Origin: Acrocarpospora catenulata
GTDB taxonomy: Bacteria; Actinomycetota; Actinomycetes; Streptosporangiales; Streptosporangiaceae
Direction of reading: 5' to 3'
Length of the DNA: 64,000 nucleotides
NCBI RefSeq assembly: GCF_018476525.1
Contig: NZ_JAHCST010000003.1
Coordinates: 1-64,000 of the forward strand
Shown piece by piece: positions 37,587-45,229 of the stretch. Position 1 is the stretch's first letter. Each line of letters begins with the position of its first letter. Below the pieces are notes generated by a model, which ran no database searches, was not told where the DNA came from, and saw nothing but the letters and a program-made list of their open reading frames with translations. Made by a program: the position numbers and the translations under genes.

Positions 37587-37595
37587 ATTGACAAT
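37587..37595. promoter_or_regulatory. Divergent promoter element between HicA-like and WYL genes
   Basis: ATTGACAAT is a near-perfect palindrome in the 118-bp AT-richer gap. On the + strand it gives a consensus TTGACA -35 (37588-37593) for the WYL gene, with a weak -10 (CAGACT) 17 bp later. On the other strand it reads TTGTCA. A regulator bound here could control both directions. Confidence 0.5.
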
Positions 37596-37644
37596 CCGCA
37601 ATGGTAAGCGCAGACTTGAGGTAGTAGGACAGGAGGTCAGGGAC

Positions 37645-38163
37645 ATGTACGAGATCGGGACAGAGGTCCGCTACCACGGCAGCATCGAGTCCATGCGCGG
37701 CGAGATCTTCACCGTCGTGGAGCACTGCTGCTCTGGTACGCGCCACCGGATCGACGGCTCTCGCCTTCTCCACCACGTCCGCCACCAGAGCATCACGCCT
37801 GTGGCAGAGGCTGACCCGGTCGCCGAGTTGGAGCGCGCGGTCTCGGACCAGAAGCCCGTCATGATCACCTACGTCGCGGTGGACGGCGAGTGGACCACCC
37901 GCGTCATCGAGCCGCACGCCGTCACCTGGACGCCCCGTGGACGCGCAGTCGTCCGCGCCTACGACCGTCTCCGCGCCGACCTCCGCACGTTCCGGGTGGA
38001 CCGGATCCAGTCGCTGACCGTCCTGCCCGACGCCTTCCGCTTCGACCCGGCGCAGAAGTCGGAGGACCGCGCGCTCGCCCGGATCCGCGCCGAGATTGCC
38101 CAGGTGGCCGACCACGGCTACATCGACTCCGCCCGCTGGACCCCCGACCAGATCGCCCTCTAA
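37645..38163 (+). CDS. WYL-domain protein
   Basis: 172 aa from ATG 37645 (AGGAGG 8 nt upstream). The C-terminal two thirds is a WYL domain: PVMITYVAVDGEWTTRVIEP, HAVTWTPRGRAVVRAYDRLR and DLRTFRVDRIQSLTVL. WYL domains are ligand-sensing regulators, often of phage-defence and DNA-damage genes. The N-terminal ~60 residues (YEIGTEVRYHGSIESMRGEI) look like a small beta domain rather than a helix-turn-helix. It has its own promoter, divergent from the HicA-like pair, and leads into the DUF932 gene 25 bp downstream. Confidence 0.8.
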   Translation: MYEIGTEVRYHGSIESMRGEIFTVVEHCCSGTRHRIDGSRLLHHVRHQSITPVAEADPVAELERAVSDQKPVMITYVAVDGEWTTRVIEPHAVTWTPRGRAVVRAYDRLRADLRTFRVDRIQSLTVLPDAFRFDPAQKSEDRALARIRAEIAQVADHGYIDSARWTPDQIAL

Positions 38164-38188
38164 AACCCCTCACGAAGGGATCAAGAAC

Positions 38189-39445
38189 ATGGCCACTGAC
38201 GTCAACGAAGCCTTCGCCACCGAGAAGCGCACCCAGCTCGACCAGCGCCGCGCCGACCGCGATGCCCGGATTAAGGCGCAGGCGGATCGGGCCGCCAAGC
38301 TTGAGGCCGACATCGCGTCCGGCCGCCTGGTGTCCCTCGGCGGGAACCGCTACCGCGTCACGGAGGGCTGGGACGCGGGGGAGACCATCACCGTCCGCCG
38401 CAACAGCGTGGGCCAGGTCGCCGAGGTCGTCGCCGAGCACGGCCTTGACGTGGCCGCCGACGGCACCGTGGCCCTGTACAGCGCGGTTCCGACCTGGCAC
38501 GGCCTCGGACAGATCATCCCCGGCGGCACGACCTCGATTGACGAGGTGCTCCGTCTCGCCCAGATCGACTGGGAGGTGGCCAAGCGGGAGGTCCGCTACA
38601 GCTTCATGGCGGACGGGGAGGACAAGCCGACCCTGCGGACCGCCCCGGGCTCCTTTGTCACGGTGAGGGAGGACACCGGCGCGGCGCTGGGCGTGGTCGG
38701 CACGAAGTACACGCCGATCCAGCAGCGCAGGATCTTCGGCTTCCTGGAGGAACTCGTGTCCCAGGGCGTGCTCTGGCAGTCGGCGGGCCCTCTGGACGAC
38801 GGGCGCAGGGTGTTCGTCTCGCTCAAGGTCCCGGAGAACATCGTGGTCGACGCGGGCGGGATCAACGACGAGATCCAGTTGTTCATCGTGGCGTTGAACA
38901 GCCACGACGGGCGCAGCAAGGCCGAAACCGTGGTCACCCCGTGGCGGCCGGTCTGCCGCAATACCGAGCGTTTCGCGGTGCGCGACGCCGTCACCCGCTG
39001 GGGGATCCGGCACACCTCGGGCGCGCTGGACCGCCTGGAGGAGGCTCGGCGCAGCCTCGGCCTGACCCTCGCCTACGGCAAGTCGTGGGCGGAGGAGGAG
39101 AACACGCTGGCTCAGACGAACATCGTGTTGGACGAGTTCGACAAGCTGATCGCGGACCTGTGGCCGCCCTCCGAGGAGGAGGAGCCCAGCACCCGCACAC
39201 AGGGGATCGCCGACCGCCGCCGCGAGCGCCTCCACGACATGTTCGCCACCGAGTCGGAGCGCCTCGGCCGGACCGCGTACGCGGCCGAGCGGACCATCAC
39301 CGACTACTTGGACAACGTCGCCCCCCGGCGGCCGGGCAAGTCCCTGTCCCTGGAGTTGGCCCGCGCGTCGGCCGCCCTGGTGGGCGTGGACGACGACGTC
39401 AAGACCAAGGCGCACAAGCGGCTCATGCTGTTGGCCCGCCGCTAA
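38189..39445 (+). CDS. DUF932 phage/plasmid-like protein
   Basis: 418 aa. Motifs VPTWHGLGQII, GVVGTKYTPIQQRRIFGFLE, VFVSLKVPENIVVDAGG, FIVALNSHDGRSKAETVVTP and WRPVCRNTE followed by a WGIRHTSGALDRLEEARRSL region are those of the DUF932/TIGR03299 family, common on phages and plasmids and without an assigned activity. GAAGGGA lies 9 nt before ATG 38189. Probably co-transcribed with the WYL gene; a terminator follows. Confidence 0.85.
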   Translation: MATDVNEAFATEKRTQLDQRRADRDARIKAQADRAAKLEADIASGRLVSLGGNRYRVTEGWDAGETITVRRNSVGQVAEVVAEHGLDVAADGTVALYSAVPTWHGLGQIIPGGTTSIDEVLRLAQIDWEVAKREVRYSFMADGEDKPTLRTAPGSFVTVREDTGAALGVVGTKYTPIQQRRIFGFLEELVSQGVLWQSAGPLDDGRRVFVSLKVPENIVVDAGGINDEIQLFIVALNSHDGRSKAETVVTPWRPVCRNTERFAVRDAVTRWGIRHTSGALDRLEEARRSLGLTLAYGKSWAEEENTLAQTNIVLDEFDKLIADLWPPSEEEEPSTRTQGIADRRRERLHDMFATESERLGRTAYAAERTITDYLDNVAPRRPGKSLSLELARASAALVGVDDDVKTKAHKRLMLLARR

Positions 39446-39453
39446 CAGGACCT

Positions 39454-39485
39454 GGGGTGGCCCCGAGGGGAAACGGGGCCACCCC
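39454..39485. terminator. Perfect 11-bp terminator hairpin
   Basis: GGGGTGGCCCC (39454-39464) pairs with GGGGCCACCCC (39475-39485) around a 10-nt loop, 9 bp after the DUF932 stop. Confidence 0.7.
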
Positions 39486-39518
39486 ACCAGCTCACCCCGC
39501 AACGAAACGGAGGCCACA

Positions 39519-39824
39519 GTGCTCCGGGAGACCTACAAGGGCCGGAAGGTCGTCATCAAGAAGGGCCGCGACTGGGGAACCGTAGCGGTCCACATCAACG
39601 GTGTGCACTGCTGGGCCCGCGTGTGCACCGCGGAGGCCGCGCTTGCACAGGCGAAGAGGGACATCGACTTCGTCGGCGAGGAGATCGACGGGGCGAGTTG
39701 GGGCCCGGAATGGTACGCCCCCGGCACGTACGAGATCTGCGACGAGGGGCACCCGCGAGCGATCGGCGGGGCGTGCACTCACTCCTACTGCAACCGCGAA
39801 ACCCCGGAGGATGATCATGTTTAG
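39519..39824 (+). CDS. Hypothetical phage protein
   Basis: 101 aa from GTG 39519, preceded by GGAGG. Basic beta-rich N-terminus (YKGRKVVIKKGRDWGTVAVH) and a Cys/His-containing C-terminus (CDEGHPRAIGGACTHSYC). The family is unknown. Confidence 0.5.
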   Translation: MLRETYKGRKVVIKKGRDWGTVAVHINGVHCWARVCTAEAALAQAKRDIDFVGEEIDGASWGPEWYAPGTYEICDEGHPRAIGGACTHSYCNRETPEDDHV

Positions 39825-40338
39825 GCCCGCAGACTTGCAGGAGTTCGCCGCCCTCTTGGAACAGGACCTTGAGGAGCAGTCGGGCTGGGGCGTGCAGGCG
39901 ACGCTCGGCGTCGTCGTCGGCCACCAGATTGCGCCGGTCCTGCCACGCCTCTGGCTGCCTGACGGCGCACAGCCGGCGTCCGCGCTGCCGCTGCTGTCCG
40001 CGCGGGACCTCGTGAAGTTCGCACGCGCCACGGGCCCGGTCGCCGACGGCCCGGTCCAGCTGGTGTTCCTGGCATGCGAGGCGTGGAAGACGCTCGGCAC
40101 GCTGACTTCCGGCCAGCACGCGCTCGCCCTGGCCGGGATCACCCCGGCGAGCGTGCACCCGGAGCGGGTGGAGACGCGCATCGTGTGGGCCGCCTCGCCG
40201 GACGGGACGGTGGCGTACGCCTCCCGGGTGCGCGGCGCGTCGCAGGCCGAGGCCGGGGTGGATGCGCCGGGAGCGCGCCAGTCGCCCACCCCGGCTGCTC
40301 TCGCCGCGCTGGCCCGCGCGACCAGGAGCCTTTGGTAG
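39817..40338 (+). CDS. Hypothetical phage protein
   Basis: 173 aa from ATG 39817, with GGAGG 6 nt upstream; ATG 39811 in frame is too close to it. Alpha/beta protein (LEEQSGWGVQATLGVVVGHQ, SARDLVKFARATGPVADG). It is followed by a very strong terminator, so it ends a transcription unit. Unknown function. Confidence 0.5.
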   Translation: MFRPADLQEFAALLEQDLEEQSGWGVQATLGVVVGHQIAPVLPRLWLPDGAQPASALPLLSARDLVKFARATGPVADGPVQLVFLACEAWKTLGTLTSGQHALALAGITPASVHPERVETRIVWAASPDGTVAYASRVRGASQAEAGVDAPGARQSPTPAALAALARATRSLW

Positions 40339-40369
40339 CCGCTCCTACTAGAAACCACGCTGGACATCG

Positions 40370-40417
40370 CCCCAGTTCAGCCCACTATCGCACCACCGAC
40401 AGTGGGCTGAACTGGGG
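40370..40417. terminator. Perfect 17-bp hairpin terminator
   Basis: CCCCAGTTCAGCCCACT (40370-40386) pairs without mismatch with 40401-40417 around a 14-nt loop. One of the strongest hairpins in the window; it separates the 39817 and 40442 genes. Confidence 0.8.
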
Positions 40418-40441
40418 AAACATCTGAAGGCGAGTAGCCTA

Positions 40442-41077
40442 ATGTCCCCCCGCATCCCCAAGCGCATGAAGGGCTGCCCCGTGCACGGCGGCTTGGCCGT
40501 ACCGGAGGTGGCCGCCCGCCACCTTGACCCCGACTATCGGCCGCTGTTCGGCATCAACCATCCGGGCCGCGTCAACAACTGCCTGATCAACCGGCTGTGC
40601 GGCAACTGCGGGACCCCGCTGTCTTCCCGGCCCGGCGGCAAGTACGCGCTGCTGCTCCGCCCCGCCGACTTCGGGCGCGGCTACTCCTCCGAACCGGCCC
40701 TGCACCCCTCCGACTGCGCGCCGTATGCGGTCTCCGCCTGTCCGCTCCTCAACGGACGCCTCGCCAGCTACCCCACTCGGCGCCGCGACTTGGAGGCCGA
40801 GCGCTGCGGAGACCCGGAATGTGACTGCCGCCTCTGGACCAACGCTCCCGACCATCAGGAGCGGGCCGGCGCGGACGCCTCGCCCTTCTATGCGGCCATC
40901 TACCGCCAGGAGGACTACCGCCTGTGCGTGGGGGAGAAGCGCGGACGTCAGGGTGTCCTGCTCGGTGTGGCCGCCGCCGGGGTCGAGTCGCTGAGCGTCA
41001 AGCTGGTCACGAAGGGGGATCCGTCGTCCCTGGACTTCGCCCGCGCCCTGCTCTTCGGTCTGCCGCTCAGCGGCTAG
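40442..41077 (+). CDS. Cys-rich phage protein (paralogue of the 25707 gene)
   Basis: 211 aa. PRIPKRMKGCPVHGGLAVPE, then LCGNCGTPLSS, HPSDCAPYAVSACPLL and GDPECDCRLW. It shares motif order with the 25707-26339 product. Isolated between two strong hairpins, hence probably a separate transcription unit at the end of the early region. Function unknown; zinc binding is likely. Confidence 0.6.
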   Translation: MSPRIPKRMKGCPVHGGLAVPEVAARHLDPDYRPLFGINHPGRVNNCLINRLCGNCGTPLSSRPGGKYALLLRPADFGRGYSSEPALHPSDCAPYAVSACPLLNGRLASYPTRRRDLEAERCGDPECDCRLWTNAPDHQERAGADASPFYAAIYRQEDYRLCVGEKRGRQGVLLGVAAAGVESLSVKLVTKGDPSSLDFARALLFGLPLSG

Positions 41078-41112
41078 GGCGGGCGGCCAAACTGGATCGC
41101 TGACCGCCCGCC
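41078..41112. terminator. Bidirectional terminator between convergent genes
   Basis: GGCGGGCGG (41078-41086) pairs with CCGCCCGCC (41104-41112). It begins right after the 40442 gene stop and ends 9 bp before the end of the leftward membrane-protein gene. Confidence 0.65.
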
Positions 41113-41121
41113 GAGCGGTGG

Positions 41122-41328
41122 CTACTCCATCAGCGCGTGAAGCCCGACGATGGTGCCGCCGGCCGCCGCCAGTCCGGCCACCACAGCCAACGGCGCGGGC
41201 ACGCCACCGAGGAAGCTCAGCCCGCCGATGACCAGTCCAGCCAGGATGCTCGCGATCAGGATCAGAACGGTACGGCGGGGGAGAAGCGGGTCGGGCTGGC
41301 GGGCACCAGCATCGTCAGGTAGGGCCAC
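41122..41328 (-). CDS. Small membrane protein, leftward
   Basis: 68 aa from GTG 41328 (AGGAG 6 nt upstream). A polar N-terminus precedes two hydrophobic helices separated by a short turn (TVLILIASILAGLVIGGLSF and PLAVVAGLAAAGGTIVGL). A longer frame upstream has no support. Leftward, isolated at the early/late border, hence a candidate lysogenically expressed gene. Confidence 0.55.
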   Translation of the reverse strand: MALPDDAGARQPDPLLPRRTVLILIASILAGLVIGGLSFLGGVPAPLAVVAGLAAAGGTIVGLHALME

Positions 41329-41473
41329 CGGAACTCCTCTCAAGGGGGGAAGGGGGATTCCGGGCCTTGAGGAAGGATCAGGAGACCTATCCTGACGTGC
41401 GTCGCTACACTTGCACTTGTACAAGAGCGCGGTAGCAGCCGTCAGGCCCAAGGCCCGGCTGACATCAGCCCGA

Positions 41474-41505
41474 GCGCGGACCGAGGCGGGAACCTCGGTC
41501 CGCGC
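41474..41505. terminator. Strong hairpin in the early/late border
   Basis: GCGCGGACCGAGG (41474-41486) pairs perfectly with 41493-41505 around 6 nt. Outer TCAGCC (41465-41470) and GGCTGA (41508-41513) extend the stem with a small internal loop. Confidence 0.65.
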
Positions 41506-41679
41506 GAGGCTGACGACTCCAGGATCTTAACCGGATCACGGCCGCCGTCGTGGCGATTCTTGGGTGAGCTGTGAAAAATCCGCAGCCTCGGTGCCACTCG
41601 GTCCGCGTCGGTACACACAGGGGACCTCGGGGAGAATCCGGATCTGCCGGTCTTTGCAGGTCACACCACAGCCTCTCTA

Positions 41680-41727
41680 TTAATGGGTCGTTATTAGCCC
41701 CCGTTAATGGGTCGTTATTAGCCCCCG
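41680..41727 (+). repeat. Two tandem 24-bp AT-rich direct repeats
   Basis: Identical 24-bp units at 41680-41703 and 41704-41727, each starting TTAATGGGTCG and ending TTATTAGCCCCCG. They are followed by a degenerate continuation (TTATTAATCCCTA) and, 40 bp on, TTTAATGGATTCCC. The AT content is exceptional for this genome. Confidence 0.8.
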
Positions 41728-41897
41728 TTATTAATCCCTAATGCAACAGGCTCTGGTTTATTTAATGGATTCCCGCGCGGGGGCCTGGTCCCCCCCTACG
41801 CTGTTTGGCCGCCCGAGTCCGCAGGATGGCTCTCAGCGCGCCCGACAGGTCTCCAATCCGCCCGGACTCTGTCGGTGGCACCTGGCACAATCACCGC

Positions 41898-42041
41898 ATG
41901 CCGCTCCCGCTCACCCTCTTCACATGCCCGGTCACCGGGGACGTGATCCTCGTCCCGGTCGGCACCGTCCACATGCGGCTCACGCCAGAGCAGCAGCGAG
42001 AACTTGTCGACGCGCTCGTAAACAGAGGCGCGGCAGCGTGA
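41898..42041 (+). CDS. Small protein (47 aa) at start of late region
   Basis: 47 aa from ATG 41898: PLPLTLFTCPVTGDVILVPV followed by a helical LTPEQQRELVDALVNRG. Coupled to the next gene by a 4-bp overlap, which supports it despite its size. No ribosome site is obvious. Unknown function. Confidence 0.5.
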   Translation: MPLPLTLFTCPVTGDVILVPVGTVHMRLTPEQQRELVDALVNRGAAA

Positions 42042-42565
42042 GCCCCGAAGTCCAGGCCGCCATAGTCGGGGCAGCCAGTGCCGCGCTCGTCGGGCTTGGA
42101 GGCACGGGCCTCTTCCAGTACCTCAAGCACCGCAGGGAAGACCGAGACGCCTACGAGAAGGCCCTCCGGGACGTGCTGACCCGGGCCGTCGTCTTCCAGA
42201 TGGCCTTGCAGGTTTTCCGCGCCGGATGGCACGGACGTCGCCTGCCCGGCACGAGAGGCCGGCTCGCCAACGACTTCCATCTCCTGTTGCCGCCGATGGA
42301 GCGCATCACGGACGCCCTCAGCGTCGTTACCCTCTCCCGGGCGCGCAAGCACAGGCTGATCGTGCAGGCGGCTGGGCCTCTGACGGATGAGGTCGGAGCG
42401 CTGATGGAGGCGCTGAACGAGGACGAGGACGCATACACGGCCAGACGGGAGGCGTACAACAAGGCGTTGAGGGAGTTCCGTCGCGAGGTCGACCGGCGCA
42501 AGGACTTCTGGATGCCGAACCCGTTCCGGCCCGCCATACGGACCGGGAGCCCTGGGAGAGAATGA
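42038..42565 (+). CDS. Membrane-anchored helical protein
   Basis: 175 aa from GTG 42038. One N-terminal membrane helix (AAIVGAASAALVGLGGTGLF) is followed by ~140 residues of charged helices (HRREDRDAYEKALRDVLTRA, DEDAYTARREAYNKALREFR). Longer open frame upstream is not supported. Unknown function. Confidence 0.55.
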   Translation: MSPEVQAAIVGAASAALVGLGGTGLFQYLKHRREDRDAYEKALRDVLTRAVVFQMALQVFRAGWHGRRLPGTRGRLANDFHLLLPPMERITDALSVVTLSRARKHRLIVQAAGPLTDEVGALMEALNEDEDAYTARREAYNKALREFRREVDRRKDFWMPNPFRPAIRTGSPGRE

Positions 42566-42569
42566 GGCC

Positions 42570-42764
42570 ATGACCGGCCGCCGTATCTCCACCGCCGCCG
42601 CCTCCCGGCTGTACGGCATTCCGGCCCGCACGATCCGGCGATGGCACGCCGAGGGGCGCATCACCGGCCCGGAGGTGGACAAGGGGCGGCACCTGTGGCT
42701 CCAGTCCGAGATAGACCAGCTTGCTCAGCTGCGCGGAACCTCCCGCTTGCCAACATCACGGTGA
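42570..42764 (+). CDS. MerR/excisionase-type helix-turn-helix protein
   Basis: 64 aa. ISTAAASRLYGIPARTIRRW followed by HAEGRI and DKGRHLWLQSEIDQL is the compact fold of MerR-like/helix_turn_helix_17 proteins (excisionases, terminase-associated regulators). It sits just before the terminase genes and may control late transcription or act in packaging. Confidence 0.6.
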   Translation: MTGRRISTAAASRLYGIPARTIRRWHAEGRITGPEVDKGRHLWLQSEIDQLAQLRGTSRLPTSR

Positions 42765-43013
42765 ATGACCCATCCTGAGTGGCAACGTGTAGAAGTGTGG
42801 CCCGGCCCTGGCAGCCGGGCCTTCGTTATGTACGGCGTCCGGCTGGTGTGGGACACGGTGGCCGCAGCCTGGGACGCACCGGACGCCGAGCACGGGCGAC
42901 CCTACTTCCAAGAAGCGCCCGATGTGAGACGCATCTTTGCTTGGCGTGATGACCCCGACCAGCCGTCCGAACGCCTGACCGTCCGAACGCAGTCCTCGAT
43001 GTCCGGGAGGTGA
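42765..43013 (+). CDS. Small hypothetical protein before terminase
   Basis: 82 aa, starts at the base after the previous stop. Beta-rich, tryptophan-containing (WQRVEVWPGPGSRAFVMYGV). The family is unknown. Confidence 0.45.
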   Translation: MTHPEWQRVEVWPGPGSRAFVMYGVRLVWDTVAAAWDAPDAEHGRPYFQEAPDVRRIFAWRDDPDQPSERLTVRTQSSMSGR

Positions 43014-43017
43014 GCCG

Positions 43018-43572
43018 ATGTCAGATGTACGAGGCGGAGGCGGCCGCTACGACCGCGACCCCGAGGTTGCCAAGCGCGACGCCCGCGCCTGCGAGCTGCG
43101 AGCCCAGAACAGGTCCTACGCGGAGATCGCCGCCGAGCTGGGCATCAGCAAGACCGCCGCCTACGAGAGTGTCCAGCGCGCCCTCGCCGAGACCGTGCGC
43201 GAACCGGCCGGCGAACTCCGCCAGCTGGAGCTGATGCGCCTCGACGAACTCGCACAGAAGGCGCGCGAGGTCATGAACGCCACCCACTACGTGGTGTCAC
43301 AGGGCAAGGTGGTCCGCCTCACTCGGGCTGGTGCACCGCTCGAAGACGACGCCCCCGCGCTCCAGGCCATCGACCGGCTGCTGCGCATCCAGGAGCGACG
43401 GGCCCGCCTGCTCGGACTCGACATGCCTCAGCGCGTCTCGATCGAGGCGCAACAGCTCGGCGAAGACGTGCGTGGCCTGATCGCGGCGCTGCTGATGGGC
43501 GACGAAGTGGACGACGGCGAGGACGTGCCCGACCTGGACGACGATGACGACGGGGACCCCGACACGGACTGA
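43018..43572 (+). CDS. Terminase small subunit (candidate)
   Basis: 184 aa. N-terminal helix-turn-helix (CELRAQNRSYAEIAAELGIS then KTAAYESVQRAL), central helices and a very acidic tail (DEVDDGEDVPDLDDDDDGDP). Position immediately before, and overlapping by 29 bp, the large terminase identifies it as the DNA-recognition subunit. Confidence 0.75.
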   Translation: MSDVRGGGGRYDRDPEVAKRDARACELRAQNRSYAEIAAELGISKTAAYESVQRALAETVREPAGELRQLELMRLDELAQKAREVMNATHYVVSQGKVVRLTRAGAPLEDDAPALQAIDRLLRIQERRARLLGLDMPQRVSIEAQQLGEDVRGLIAALLMGDEVDDGEDVPDLDDDDDGDPDTD

Positions 43573-45082
43573 CCTGGAGCGCATCCAGGGCAGCATCGAC
43601 GAACTCGTACGCGCAGGCGACACCCGCCGACTCCGGGCAGCGCACAAGCTGCTCAAGAGCGCGGTGGACCGGAAGCGGATCGCCGAGCGGGCCCGGAAGT
43701 ACCTGGCAGACCCAGTCGGATGGGTGAAGCGGCGGCTCAAGCAGATCGTCTGGTCCAAGCAGCGGGAAGTCCTGGAGAGCGTCCGGGACAACCGGCGGAC
43801 GGCGGTTCAGTCCGGGCACGGGGTCGGCAAGTCCCACACCGCGAGCCTGGCCGCCTCCTGGTGGCTGGACGTTCACCCGCCCGGCGAAGCGTTCGTGGTG
43901 ACGACCGCCCCGACGTACGCCCAGGTGCGGGCGATCCTGTGGCGGTACATCCGGCGCATCCACAAGGCCGCCAACCTCGCGGGCAAGGTCAACCAGACCG
44001 AGTGGTGGATCGACGACGAGATCGTGGCCTTCGGCCGCAAACCATCTGACCACGACGAGTCCGGGTTCGTGGGCATCCACGCCCGCTTTGTGCTCGTCAT
44101 CCTCGACGAAGCCTGCGGCGTCCCGGCTCAGCTATGGATCGCTGCGGATGCGTTGACGACGAACGAGGACTGCCGGATCTTGGCGGTCGGCAACCCCGAC
44201 AACCCGGCGTCGGAGTTCCGGAAGGTCTGCAGACCGGGCAGCGGCTGGAACGTCATCAAGATCAGCGCCTTTGACAGTCCCAACCTCACCGGCGAGGTCG
44301 TCCCGAAGGACGTCGCCCTCGCCCTGGTCGGCCGGGCCTGGGTCGAGGAAAAGGCCAAGGAGTGGGGCGTCGACAACCCGCTCTACCGGAGCAAGGTGCT
44401 CGGGGAGTTCAGCGAGGACAGCCAATGGCAGGTCGTCCGTACGAGCGACGTCGCCGCGTGCCGCCTCGACCTCGAAACCCCGCACGCGCCGTCCGAGCTG
44501 CTACCCGTCGAACTCGGCGTGGACGTGGGTGGCGGCAGTGACGAGACCGTCATCCGCGAACGCCGCGGCCGGGTGGCCGGCCGGGAGTGGCGGGACCACA
44601 CCGACCGGCCCGAGGTGATCGCGCCGATGATCCTGCAGGCGATCCGGGAGACCGGCGCTACCGCGGTGAAGGTGGACTCGAACGGGGTCGGGTTCGGCGT
44701 CGTCGGCGAACTCCGGAACATGGCCGCCCGCGGCCTGCACTCGGCGCGGATCTACGGCGTCAACGTCGGCGAGGCCGCCCGCGACGACGTGCACTTCGAG
44801 AACCTGCGGGCGGAGATCTGGTGGATGGCCCGCGAGCTGTCCGAAGAGCGGGCATGGGATCTGTCCACGATGGAGAACGCGGACACGACGGTCGCGCAGC
44901 TGCTCGAACCCCAGTGGGAGATCACGCCCAAGGGCCGCATCAAGATCGAGCCGAAAGACGACATCATCGAGCGCACCGGCCGCTCCCCGGACAACGCCGA
45001 CGCGCTGAACCTCGCCTACTACGTGCCGAGCGACGCGACCACGGACTACATGGATGAGCTGATGAGGGGGAGGGCGGCGTAG
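43544..45082 (+). CDS. Terminase large subunit
   Basis: 512 aa packaging motor. ATPase: Walker A SGHGVGKSHT (about residues 89-98), Walker B VLVILDEACG, coupling region ILAVGNPDNPASEF. Nuclease: VELGVDVGGGSDETVI with the first acidic cluster, VDSNGVGFGVV, and near the C-terminus SPDNADALNLAYY. ATG 43544 lies inside the small-subunit gene. It translocates DNA into the prohead and cuts it. Confidence 0.92.
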   Translation: MTTGTPTRTDLERIQGSIDELVRAGDTRRLRAAHKLLKSAVDRKRIAERARKYLADPVGWVKRRLKQIVWSKQREVLESVRDNRRTAVQSGHGVGKSHTASLAASWWLDVHPPGEAFVVTTAPTYAQVRAILWRYIRRIHKAANLAGKVNQTEWWIDDEIVAFGRKPSDHDESGFVGIHARFVLVILDEACGVPAQLWIAADALTTNEDCRILAVGNPDNPASEFRKVCRPGSGWNVIKISAFDSPNLTGEVVPKDVALALVGRAWVEEKAKEWGVDNPLYRSKVLGEFSEDSQWQVVRTSDVAACRLDLETPHAPSELLPVELGVDVGGGSDETVIRERRGRVAGREWRDHTDRPEVIAPMILQAIRETGATAVKVDSNGVGFGVVGELRNMAARGLHSARIYGVNVGEAARDDVHFENLRAEIWWMARELSEERAWDLSTMENADTTVAQLLEPQWEITPKGRIKIEPKDDIIERTGRSPDNADALNLAYYVPSDATTDYMDELMRGRAA

Positions 45083-45229
45083 ATGAGTAAGTGGTGGCTC
45101 TGCCCGAACACCCCTCGGTGCCCGCACGCCGGTGTCGTTCACGACATCGAGGACTTCGACGACCCGACTCCGCGCTGCTGCGTCGAGGGATGTTCGTGTG
45201 GGGAGGCACGCGTTGAGTCGTCGGCGTAG
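45083..45229 (+). CDS. Small zinc-binding-type phage protein (48 aa)
   Basis: 48 aa from ATG 45083, directly after the terminase stop: KWWLCPNTPRCPHAG ... DIEDFDDPTPRCCVEGCSCG. The four Cys positions and short acidic linker are typical of tiny actinophage proteins found between terminase and portal. It overlaps the portal start by 17 bp. Confidence 0.55.
   Translation: MSKWWLCPNTPRCPHAGVVHDIEDFDDPTPRCCVEGCSCGEARVESSA

Larger units (their letters stand above)
41329..41897. other. Early/late intergenic control region
   Basis: About 570 bp without a supported gene. Contents: the palindrome CTTGTACAAG (41416-41425) in the likely promoter of the leftward gene, a large hairpin at 41474-41505, and an AT-rich block at 41675-41765 with two tandem 24-bp repeats. 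Late transcription and perhaps the packaging site (cos or pac) should map here, because the terminase genes follow. No promoter could be assigned with confidence. Confidence 0.5.

Noticed and set aside
41741-42037. N-terminal extension of the 42038 gene
   Set aside because: Translation is Arg/His/Pro-rich and runs through the AT-rich control block and the small 41898 gene; GTG 42038 with 4-bp overlap fits the operon pattern.
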